A stretch of 5,207 bases of DNA from Acidobacteriota bacterium (GTDB lineage: Bacteria > Acidobacteriota > Blastocatellia > Pyrinomonadales > Pyrinomonadaceae). The stretch covers positions 1-5,207 of the forward strand of contig JADYZI010000058.1 in assembly GCA_020853255.1 (NCBI GenBank), read 5' to 3'. The notes beneath the pieces were generated by a model. The model searched no databases. It was not told the origin of the DNA and saw only the letters and a list, made by a program, of their open reading frames with translations. Numbering within the stretch: the stretch's first letter is position 1; each line of letters opens with the position of its first letter. The translations under genes were made by a program, and so were the position numbers. Of this stretch, positions 1-5,207 are shown in pieces.

Positions 1-1146
1 CGAAAGGCCGCGAGGGTGTGTTTCCAATTCTTCGAGTATTTCCATCGTGCGTATCTTCGGCGCCCCAGTGATCGATCCGCAAGGGAAAACGGCGCGGAGA
101 ATGTCAGATGTTGAGATGCGTTCGCGTAGGTCGCCCTCGACAGTTGAGACAAGATGAAAGAGGGTTGGATGTTCTTCTAACCGGCACAGTGCCTTGACCT
201 CGACAGTACCGAATTCACAGACCCGGCCGAGATCATTTCGCATCAGATCTACGATCATCGCATTTTCGGCCCTGTCCTTTGCGCTTGTGCGAAGTTCGTG
301 CCGAAGAAGCCGGTCCTCAGTCTCAGTTGAACCGCGACGCCTGGTGCCTTTTATCGGCGATGCAGTGATCGCTCGATGGCCGCCGCGGTGATCTACCCGA
401 AAAAATAGTTCCGGTGAAGCAGAAACGACCGTCGAATCCCCGCGTTCAATATACGCGGCGAAGGCGGCGGGATGATCGTGTCTTAGAGCAAGAAAGACAT
501 CCCTCGGATGGAGCCCTTGAGCTAAAGGAACGGTCAACTGCTGGGTAAGGTTGGCCTGATAGGTCTCGCCGTCGCGAATGAGTTCCTTAACGCTCTCGAC
601 GGCGGCAATGTACTCGTCGCGAGAAAAATTGGAGGTATAGGCCGCGCCAAATGATCCCGTCTCGGTCAGCGGGACCGTCGGGTCAGAATGTCGGATCAGC
701 CGTTCTTTCAGCCCGCGGCACACAGCTTCATCGCCAGCTATCTGGGCCTGCCCGCTTTTATAGTCATGGACCGCAAGCGTATCGAAGAGGGCTGCGAAAA
801 TTACCGGTTCACCCGACGAGGAGTGATCCGGGATGCCATTGATCGCAAGCCCAAGGCCGTACGAGATAGTAAAGATGGCCGCAAGGTTATCGTTGGAGAG
901 CAGGTCTTCGAACTGCGATAAAATTTGCGCCGGATCCGGGCCGGTTAGCCGGGCCGTTCTGACTGGCTCGATCCCCGCGATCAACAGGTTCGGCCCGGCG
1001 TGATCCACGCCGCAACTGTCCAGAATACACGTTCCCGGTCCGCTGTCCGTCAGGGCACGCGCGAGTTGGTCAGGTGTAATATCGACGCCTCTCATTTGAG
1101 AGCATCTTACCATGTCACTTGCTTCGAGCGTCCGGTCGTTGCTCAT
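1..1146 (-). CDS. pabB: Aminodeoxychorismate synthase component I (PabB), C-terminus cut by window edge
   Basis: PabB converts chorismate plus ammonia (from a PabA-type glutaminase) to 4-amino-4-deoxychorismate, the first step to p-aminobenzoate and folate, in the cytosol. The reverse strand is open from 1236 to position 1. Read in order, it shows an N-terminal ILDSCG segment (near 1015-1026), GETYQANLTQ (about 541-570), SPIKGTRRRG (about 331-360), ELRTSAKDRAENAMIVDLMRND spread over about 229-297, and PCGSITGAPKIRTMEI near 45-92. These are the chorismate-binding family signatures. The lysine of PIKGT (codon 349-351) is the catalytic residue typical of PabB, where anthranilate synthase TrpE has alanine, so PabB is preferred over TrpE. 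About 382 codons are present; the family is usually near 450 residues, so some 70 are missing, and a C-terminal PabC fusion cannot be excluded. The start is uncertain: in-frame ATGs lie at 1146, 1113 and 1095, none with a strong Shine-Dalgarno. The longest is used here. Confidence 0.9.
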   Translation of the reverse strand, partial: MSNDRTLEASDMVRCSQMRGVDITPDQLARALTDSGPGTCILDSCGVDHAGPNLLIAGIEPVRTARLTGPDPAQILSQFEDLLSNDNLAAIFTISYGLGLAINGIPDHSSSGEPVIFAALFDTLAVHDYKSGQAQIAGDEAVCRGLKERLIRHSDPTVPLTETGSFGAAYTSNFSRDEYIAAVESVKELIRDGETYQANLTQQLTVPLAQGLHPRDVFLALRHDHPAAFAAYIERGDSTVVSASPELFFRVDHRGGHRAITASPIKGTRRRGSTETEDRLLRHELRTSAKDRAENAMIVDLMRNDLGRVCEFGTVEVKALCRLEEHPTLFHLVSTVEGDLRERISTSDILRAVFPCGSITGAPKIRTMEILEELETHPRGLS

Positions 1147-1292
1147 GACCTGTATTGCAGCGAGAGCGAAGACGGACCACGAAATTCGCAAAACAAGACA
1201 CGACCTTGTTATCCGGCTGCTAAAATTGAACCCGAGCTATTGGAGGCATTACCGGACAAATTTCCCATACCGGCCGATTTCGCGTAATATGT

Positions 1293-1308
1293 TCCGAATC
1301 AATTCGGA
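1293..1308. promoter_or_regulatory. 16-bp inverted repeat, possible operator upstream of the permease gene
   Basis: The sequence TCCGAATCAATTCGGA has two perfect 7-bp arms around a 2-bp centre. It lies 26 bp before the permease ATG in the pabB/permease divergent spacer. A TAATAT hexamer (1285-1290), which could serve as a -10 box for the permease, immediately precedes it, so a transcription start would fall inside the repeat, as in many repressor operators. No good -35 hexamer is visible, and the regulator is unknown. The rest of the spacer (1147-1284) shows nothing else I can support. Confidence 0.35.
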
Positions 1309-1334
1309 TTGTCCGCCTCTTCCCGGCAAAATTT

Positions 1335-2813
1335 ATGGACCTTAAGGCTACTGAAAATCAACACGTCATTCGAGGCCTCGGATTGATCGCCGCTGTGTCG
1401 GTGATCATCGGAAACGTTATTGGTACCGGCGTTTTCTTAAAGGCGCGGGTGATGACGTGCAATGTTGGCAGTCCGGAGTGGGTGCTGGTCGTCTGGGTCG
1501 TGGCGGGCCTTCTGTCTCTTGCGGGCGCTCTGACCTATGCCGAGCTGACCGCCATGAAACCTCAAACGGGCGGTGAGTATGTTTTTCTCCGAGATGCGTA
1601 TGGGCGGCTGTCAAGTTTTCTGTATGGCTGGATGCAGATGTTCATTGCAAAGCCTGGTTCGCAGGCCGCCGCCGGGATGGCATTTGCGATCGGGCTTAAC
1701 GATTTTATAGGCGGCAACAAGCTGGGTGAGGCGGTTGTCATTAAGACATCTTTCATGGATGTCACCATGATCCAGTTGGTTGCGCTGATGATGATCGTTA
1801 TCTTTACGACACTGAACGCGGCCACCGTTATGCTCAGCGGACAGATCGCCACGGTCTTGACCGCGGTAAAGATCGTGCTGATCCTCTTTGTCGGCCTGGG
1901 TGCGTTCATCTGGGTGACGGGTGATGTTTCACATTTTTCGATGGTAAACAGCGGCGGAACCTGTGAAGGCGTCGCTGATTCGGCGCGCTACGGGTCGGCC
2001 TCTTACAGTTTTGCGGCGGGTTTCGGTGCAGCGATGCTTGGGGCGCTATGGGGCTATGACGGGTGGAACAATCTTACATTCGTTGCCGGCGAGGTCCGGG
2101 AACCCGGTAGAAATATTCCCTTGGCCATAATCGGCAGCACGGTACTGATCATCATTCTTTATGTTGTTGTTCACATCGGATATTTTTATGTACTTGATCC
2201 GACGACGATCGCCTCGGTACCGACCAGTTCATCCGTAGCTAAGGTATTGGTCAGCGGATTCTTTGGCGGTATCGGAACATTTGGTGCGGGCATTGCCGTT
2301 GCGTTTTTTACGGTCGGGCTGATGCTTTCGTCGCTTGGCACTTTGCATACTTCGATCCTTAGCGGGTCGCGAGTGCCGTATGCGATGGCGACTGACGGCC
2401 TGATGCTGAAGAAGCTCGGCATCCTTTCAATAACCGGAGTACCGGTAAGGGCACTTATTTTCCAGGGTATTCTGGCGGCTATCCTCGCCCTGTCAGGTTC
2501 GTTTGATACGCTGACCGACTATGTGATCTTTGGCTCATGGATCTTTTACGCCCTGGTCACTTCGTCTATTTTTGTTTTTCGACGAAAATACCCCAATGCG
2601 GACCGGCCTTACAGGGCATGGGGTTATCCGGTCATTCCGGTCATATTCCTGCTGGTTGCGGGCTGGCTGCTGATAAACACTCTTGTGACCTCACCCAGGC
2701 AGTCATTCATTGGCCTCGGGCTCATTATTCTGGGATTACCGGTTTATTATTACTTAACTCATAGGGCCGGAGCGTCAGGCACCGGACAGGATGGCAATGG
2801 CAAACTCAGATAG
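1335..2813 (+). CDS. APC-superfamily amino acid permease
   Basis: This 492-residue protein is a predicted inner-membrane amino acid transporter with about 12 hydrophobic segments, the usual size and topology of the family. TM1 (about residues 12-35) carries the unwound-helix motif IGTGVF (G30-T31-G32), which in APC transporters contacts the substrate backbone. The first loop has the family pattern YAELTAMKPQTGGEYVFL. The TM6 region has GYDGWNN at residues 240-246, followed by a GEVREPGRNIP-type sequence, which is characteristic of the LAT-like (SteT/b0,+ type) branch. A long hydrophobic C-terminal third ends in a short polar tail. Substrate and mode (exchanger or symporter) cannot be read from sequence. 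The ATG at 1335 has only a weak ribosome site but places TM1 at the usual distance from the N-terminus. The 3' end overlaps the pilZ gene, so the two are probably one transcript. Expression may be controlled through the inverted repeat at 1293-1308. Confidence 0.9.
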   Translation: MDLKATENQHVIRGLGLIAAVSVIIGNVIGTGVFLKARVMTCNVGSPEWVLVVWVVAGLLSLAGALTYAELTAMKPQTGGEYVFLRDAYGRLSSFLYGWMQMFIAKPGSQAAAGMAFAIGLNDFIGGNKLGEAVVIKTSFMDVTMIQLVALMMIVIFTTLNAATVMLSGQIATVLTAVKIVLILFVGLGAFIWVTGDVSHFSMVNSGGTCEGVADSARYGSASYSFAAGFGAAMLGALWGYDGWNNLTFVAGEVREPGRNIPLAIIGSTVLIIILYVVVHIGYFYVLDPTTIASVPTSSSVAKVLVSGFFGGIGTFGAGIAVAFFTVGLMLSSLGTLHTSILSGSRVPYAMATDGLMLKKLGILSITGVPVRALIFQGILAAILALSGSFDTLTDYVIFGSWIFYALVTSSIFVFRRKYPNADRPYRAWGYPVIPVIFLLVAGWLLINTLVTSPRQSFIGLGLIILGLPVYYYLTHRAGASGTGQDGNGKLR

Positions 2814-3135
2814 AAGAAGCGGAATTGACCGTCGGTCACATGAACGCCTAAACGTTTCGATCGACATGGAATGGGAAGGACCGGGCGGCCGCAGGAACGG
2901 TACTGTCAGCGATCTTAGCGTGACTGGCTGCTTTGTGCTCAGTTCCGGCAATGTCCAATCGGGCGATACCGTAAATATTTACTTGCCGCTCGGCGACGGA
3001 ATGAAGGTCCAGATCCTTGGCGAGGTGCGCAATCAGGCAGTCGAGATCGGATTTGCTGTTAGATTTATCGACCCTTCCGACGCACAAAGAAGCGTGATCG
3101 CGGACCTGATGTCGAGATTTGGTGAGTCTGGATGA
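2791..3135 (+). CDS. Single-domain PilZ protein (predicted c-di-GMP receptor)
   Basis: The gene encodes 114 residues consisting almost entirely of one PilZ domain, a beta-barrel that binds cyclic di-GMP. Both ligand motifs are present: RxxxR as R15-S-H-E-R19, within an arginine-rich N-terminus, and DxSxxG as D41-L-S-V-T-G46. Intact motifs suggest it can bind the nucleotide. There is no signal peptide, membrane segment or output domain, so it probably acts in the cytosol on a partner protein that cannot be identified from sequence. The gene overlaps the end of the permease gene by 23 bp. A second in-frame ATG at 2797 has AGGA (2788-2791) about 5 nt upstream and may be the true start, which would still overlap by 17 bp. 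Overlap implies translational coupling to the permease. Its stop lies 6 bp from the stop of convergent murE. Confidence 0.88.
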   Translation: MAMANSDRRSGIDRRSHERLNVSIDMEWEGPGGRRNGTVSDLSVTGCFVLSSGNVQSGDTVNIYLPLGDGMKVQILGEVRNQAVEIGFAVRFIDPSDAQRSVIADLMSRFGESG

Positions 3136-3141
3136 CCACTG

Positions 3142-4659
3142 CTAATCGTTACCGAGGCTCGCGATCGCTTCCAAAGCGACCATCCGGTCATCGAAGTCGA
3201 ACTTGTCCTGCCCGATGATCTGATAATTCTCATGGCCCTTGCCGGCGATAATGACCACATCGCCGAAACCCGCCCGTTTTACTGCCTCGAATATTGCGTC
3301 ACGCCGGTCCGGGACGGAAAGATACTCACATCGTGTTTGTTTGATCCCGGCCTCGATCTCATCAAGGATCGCGACAGGATCTTCCGTTCGCGGATTGTCG
3401 GAGGTTATTATAGCCAGGTCGCTGTATTCGCCGGCGATACGGCCCATTGGGGCACGCTTTGAGCGGTCGCGGTCACCACCGGCACCAAAGACCGTAATGA
3501 TGCGCCCGCCGGTCAACTCGCGTGCCGTTTTGAGCGTGTTCAAAAGGGCATCGTCCGTATGAGCGTAATCAACGACGACGGCGAAATCTCCGTCATGCGG
3601 AACTCTCTCAAACCGGCCCGGCGCGCCAATGCAGGTTCTAAATCCGGCGGCGATCGCGTCAAGGCCGTACCCGAGTTCCAGGGCAACGGCCGAAGCCGCA
3701 AGCATATTGTAAACATGCGGTTTTCCGACAAGCGGAGACGTTATCCGCCGTTGACCAGCGGGCGAATTAAGGCGGAACGAAGTGCCCTCGAGGAGCGAGA
3801 CCCTGATGTCATCTGCAGAAAGGTCAGCATCGATCTGCGATCCGGCTTGGGCTGGGCCCTTCTGCGAGAAAGTAACCACGCGCTGGCCAGCGGCCCTCAA
3901 CTCTTCAGAAAGTTTTAGCCCCCATTCATCATCGATATTTATGACACTCGAACCCGGAGATTCTCCTAAACGCCCGTCGAACAACTTCTTCTTGGCGTCG
4001 AAGTAGTTTTCCATAGTCCCGTGATAGTCGAGATGATCGCGGGTGAGATTGGTGAATACACCAACCTTGAACCTGAGCCAGTCGCAGCGGTGCAGGTCGA
4101 TCGCCTGCGACGACGCTTCCATTGCCGCCATCGTGCAGCCTTCATCTACGGCCCGGCGGAGGAAGCGGTTCGTGTCAGAGGCTTCCGGAGTGGTCCTGAC
4201 CGCCGGTTCGCAATCATCGCCGACGCAGTATTCGACCGTGGTCAGCATCGCTGCCTTTTGGCCGGCCGCCTGTGCTAGCGCACGACACAGGTATGTTGTG
4301 GTGGTCTTGCCGTTCGTGCCGGTGATCCCGACAAGGGCAAGCGAATGCGACGGATCGCCGTTAATAACGGCCGCCGCGCGTGCCAGGGCTTCGCGTGCGT
4401 TACCAACCCTTAGCCAAACCCCGTCAAAGTCCGGCGGGCGCTCAAGTTCGGAGATAACACCCGCAGCCCCGCGTCGCATAACATCCTCAATGAAGCGATG
4501 CCCGTCCACCGTTGTACCCCGGATCGCTGCAAAGAGAGTTCCCGCATGGACCTGGCGCGAGTCATGGGTGACATCGGAAGCCGTACTAGTTTCCGGCCCG
4601 CTTACTTCTGCTCCGAGCGACCGTGCGATCTTTGTGATTTCTGTGATATTTGAATTCAG
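3142..4659 (-). CDS. murE: UDP-N-acetylmuramoyl-tripeptide synthetase (meso-diaminopimelate-adding type), apparent CTG start
   Basis: MurE is the cytosolic ATP-dependent ligase that adds the third stem-peptide residue to UDP-MurNAc-L-Ala-D-Glu in peptidoglycan synthesis. Counting from the CTG at 4659 it has 505 residues, close to E. coli MurE (495). The N-terminal Mur-ligase domain has HDSRQV at 32-37, then LFAAIRG and DGHRFI. The central ATP domain has the P-loop GTNGKTT (114-120), TRDHLDYHGTM, and the carbamylated lysine in DAKKKLF (K223, matching E. coli K224). The C-terminal domain has DNPR (421-424), the motif that selects meso-diaminopimelate over lysine, and GKGHE (473-477). An oddity is EASSQ at 181-185, where most MurE proteins have SSH. 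The first ordinary start, GTG 4509, would delete conserved N-terminal sequence; no ATG, GTG or TTG lies upstream in frame before the stop at 4699-4701. The gene stands outside any visible division/cell-wall cluster. Confidence 0.93.
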   Translation of the reverse strand: MNSNITEITKIARSLGAEVSGPETSTASDVTHDSRQVHAGTLFAAIRGTTVDGHRFIEDVMRRGAAGVISELERPPDFDGVWLRVGNAREALARAAAVINGDPSHSLALVGITGTNGKTTTTYLCRALAQAAGQKAAMLTTVEYCVGDDCEPAVRTTPEASDTNRFLRRAVDEGCTMAAMEASSQAIDLHRCDWLRFKVGVFTNLTRDHLDYHGTMENYFDAKKKLFDGRLGESPGSSVINIDDEWGLKLSEELRAAGQRVVTFSQKGPAQAGSQIDADLSADDIRVSLLEGTSFRLNSPAGQRRITSPLVGKPHVYNMLAASAVALELGYGLDAIAAGFRTCIGAPGRFERVPHDGDFAVVVDYAHTDDALLNTLKTARELTGGRIITVFGAGGDRDRSKRAPMGRIAGEYSDLAIITSDNPRTEDPVAILDEIEAGIKQTRCEYLSVPDRRDAIFEAVKRAGFGDVVIIAGKGHENYQIIGQDKFDFDDRMVALEAIASLGND

Positions 4660-4667
4660 AGACTTTG

Positions 4668-4672
4668 ACCTC
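4668..4672 (-). promoter_or_regulatory. Ribosome binding site that favours the CTG start of murE
   Basis: On the minus strand GAGGT lies 8 nt upstream of the in-frame CTG at 4659. It is the only good Shine-Dalgarno match in the murE leader. It argues for initiation at 4659 rather than at the other in-frame CTG (4674), which lies upstream of it, or at the internal GTG 4509. Confidence 0.55.
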
Positions 4673-4697
4673 AGTGCGAGTTTGGCTTCGCTATCGA

Positions 4698-4703
4698 ATT
4701 ATA
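4698..4703 (-). promoter_or_regulatory. murE promoter -10 box
   Basis: The minus strand carries a perfect TATAAT at 4703-4698. Transcription would begin near 4691, leaving a leader of about 32 nt to the CTG at 4659. The -35 region is weak: TTCGTG at 18 bp spacing is the best near-standard hexamer, and TTGTTC occurs at 21 bp. A T-rich stretch lies within the spacer. This is inference from consensus only. Confidence 0.5.
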
Positions 4704-4763
4704 CGACAGCAGAAAAATTTGCACGAACAAAACGGACCGAATTCCGTATAGAATAGAAATTAC

Positions 4764-4769
4764 GGAGGT
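4764..4769 (+). promoter_or_regulatory. Strong ribosome binding site of the small membrane protein gene
   Basis: GGAGGT is placed 9 nt before the ATG at 4779. It is the best Shine-Dalgarno in the window and the main reason, with the protein's character, to accept this short gene as real. A TATAGAAT stretch at 4747-4754 could contain a -10 box, but no matching -35 is clear. Confidence 0.7.
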
Positions 4770-4778
4770 TTTCGAGCC

Positions 4779-5039
4779 ATGAAATTTATTAAGCTGCTGC
4801 TGGCGATACTCGGGCTGATCTTTGGAGTGATGCTTTTCTTCTGGCTTTTCGGCCTGGTGACGTCGCTGATCTGGTACGGCCTTGTTTTTGGCGTTATTGC
4901 GGCGATCGGGTACAGCGGATACAAACTGTTTCGAAAGGCCGAAGACAAGTTCGTAGGCCCGGCGAAAACAGATTATCTCGATAGCCGTGATTTCGATACA
5001 TCGTGGGACGAATACAAGCAGAAATATCTGACAAAGTGA
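4779..5039 (+). CDS. Small two-TM membrane protein of unknown function
   Basis: I do not recognise this 86-residue protein as a named family. Residues 3-27 and about 30-48 are strongly hydrophobic and form two membrane helices, or a helical hairpin, separated by only a few residues. A basic patch (KLFRK, 49-53) follows and would anchor the second helix on the cytoplasmic side. The last 35 or so residues are polar and rich in acidic residues, lysine and tyrosine (ending DEYKQKYLTK) and form a short cytoplasmic tail. There is no cleavable signal peptide or lipobox. A strong ribosome site (4764-4769) supports the ATG. The gene is divergent from murE and sits upstream of tRNA-Leu, which has its own promoter, so it appears to be a single-gene transcript. 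The context suggests no role beyond being a membrane component. Confidence 0.8.
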   Translation: MKFIKLLLAILGLIFGVMLFFWLFGLVTSLIWYGLVFGVIAAIGYSGYKLFRKAEDKFVGPAKTDYLDSRDFDTSWDEYKQKYLTK

Positions 5040-5068
5040 TCGGCACGCCCAAAGGTTTCCGTGACGGC

Positions 5069-5097
5069 TTGCGTTTGGCCATTTCACCGACTAGAGT
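5069..5097 (+). promoter_or_regulatory. Promoter of the tRNA-Leu gene
   Basis: TTGCGT (5069-5074) and TAGAGT (5092-5097) are separated by exactly 17 bp and resemble sigma-70 -35 and -10 boxes. Transcription would begin near 5104, giving a leader of about 12 nt before the mature tRNA. This is a consensus match only. Confidence 0.5.
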
Positions 5098-5115
5098 TTA
5101 ATCCTTGGTCGCAGT

Positions 5116-5200
5116 GCCGAGGTGGCGAAATTGGCAGACGCACTAGACTTAGGATCTAGCGTCGAAAGACGTGCGAGTTCGAGTCTCGCCCTCGGCACCA
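5116..5200 (+). tRNA. tRNA-Leu, anticodon UAG
   Basis: An 85-nt class II tRNA folds fully. The acceptor stem GCCGAGG pairs with CCTCGGC (5190-5196), followed by discriminator A and an encoded CCA (5198-5200). The anticodon stem CTAGA/TCTAG encloses the loop CTTAGGA with anticodon TAG at 5150-5152, reading CUN leucine codons. The long variable arm CGTC-GAAA-GACG (5160-5171) is typical of tRNA-Leu, and the T arm GCGAG-TTCGAGT-CTCGC is canonical (5173-5189). The discriminator A is also as expected for leucine. No terminator is visible in the 7 bases left in the window. Confidence 0.97.
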
Positions 5201-5207
5201 ACTTCGA

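Noticed and set aside
1..1146. Anthranilate synthase component I (TrpE)
   Set aside because: The active-site lysine in PIKGT is the PabB form; TrpE has alanine there.
1000..1345. Short plus-strand frames over the pabB start and the intergenic spacer
   Set aside because: They are antisense to pabB, have no ribosome site and lack protein-like composition. One runs past the permease ATG in another frame.
4043..4756. Long plus-strand open frame (237 codons) opposite the murE 5' half
   Set aside because: It lies antisense to well-conserved MurE domains, its translation is low-complexity and rich in S, A and R, and it shows no recognisable motif. It is a codon-bias shadow.
5040..5068. Terminator between the small membrane gene and tRNA-Leu
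   Set aside because: No stable hairpin followed by a T-run could be found.
4671..5087. Minus-strand frame of 138 codons across the small membrane gene
   Set aside because: It is opposite a gene with a strong ribosome site and clear TM pattern, and it runs through the murE promoter region. Its translation resembles no protein.
5116..5207. tRNA-Leu as an integration (att) site of a mobile element
   Set aside because: The window ends 7 bases after the tRNA, with no integrase or repeated 3' end visible, so there is nothing to support it.

Overview
The window reads as ordinary chromosomal DNA from a Gram-negative-type bacterium with moderately high GC. The MurE carries the DNPR motif that goes with meso-diaminopimelate peptidoglycan, PabB is a stand-alone chorismate enzyme, and there is a c-di-GMP (PilZ) domain protein. 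The overall protein style would fit Acidobacteriota (Blastocatellia-like), but this is a low-confidence impression because there is no rRNA or marker phylogeny here. No phage, transposon, CRISPR or defence genes were seen.

Layout. Positions 1-1146 (minus) hold most of pabB, cut by the left edge so that its C-terminus is missing. A short divergent intergenic region (about 1147-1334) contains a 16-bp inverted repeat next to a possible -10 box. Positions 1335-2813 (plus) encode a 12-TM amino acid permease of the APC superfamily. Its end overlaps a small PilZ-domain gene (2791-3135, plus), so the two form a likely translationally coupled pair. Six bases beyond the pilZ stop, and converging on it, is the stop of murE (3142 to about 4659, minus). 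Divergent from murE, and separated by a short promoter region, is a gene for an 86-residue two-TM membrane protein (4779-5039, plus). A tRNA-Leu(UAG) gene with its own promoter closes the window (5116-5200, plus).

How the genes relate. PabB makes aminodeoxychorismate for folate synthesis, and MurE adds diaminopimelate to the peptidoglycan precursor; both are housekeeping. The permease and PilZ protein are the only pair with an obvious shared transcript. The remaining genes look independently transcribed.

The most notable point is the murE start. The conserved N-terminal Mur-ligase region runs in frame well upstream of the first GTG (4509), yet no ATG, GTG or TTG exists in that frame before the upstream stop at 4699-4701. 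A CTG at 4659, 8 nt after a GAGGT Shine-Dalgarno and about 32 nt after the transcription start predicted from a perfect TATAAT, is the best candidate. It is either a real non-AUG start or a sequence error.
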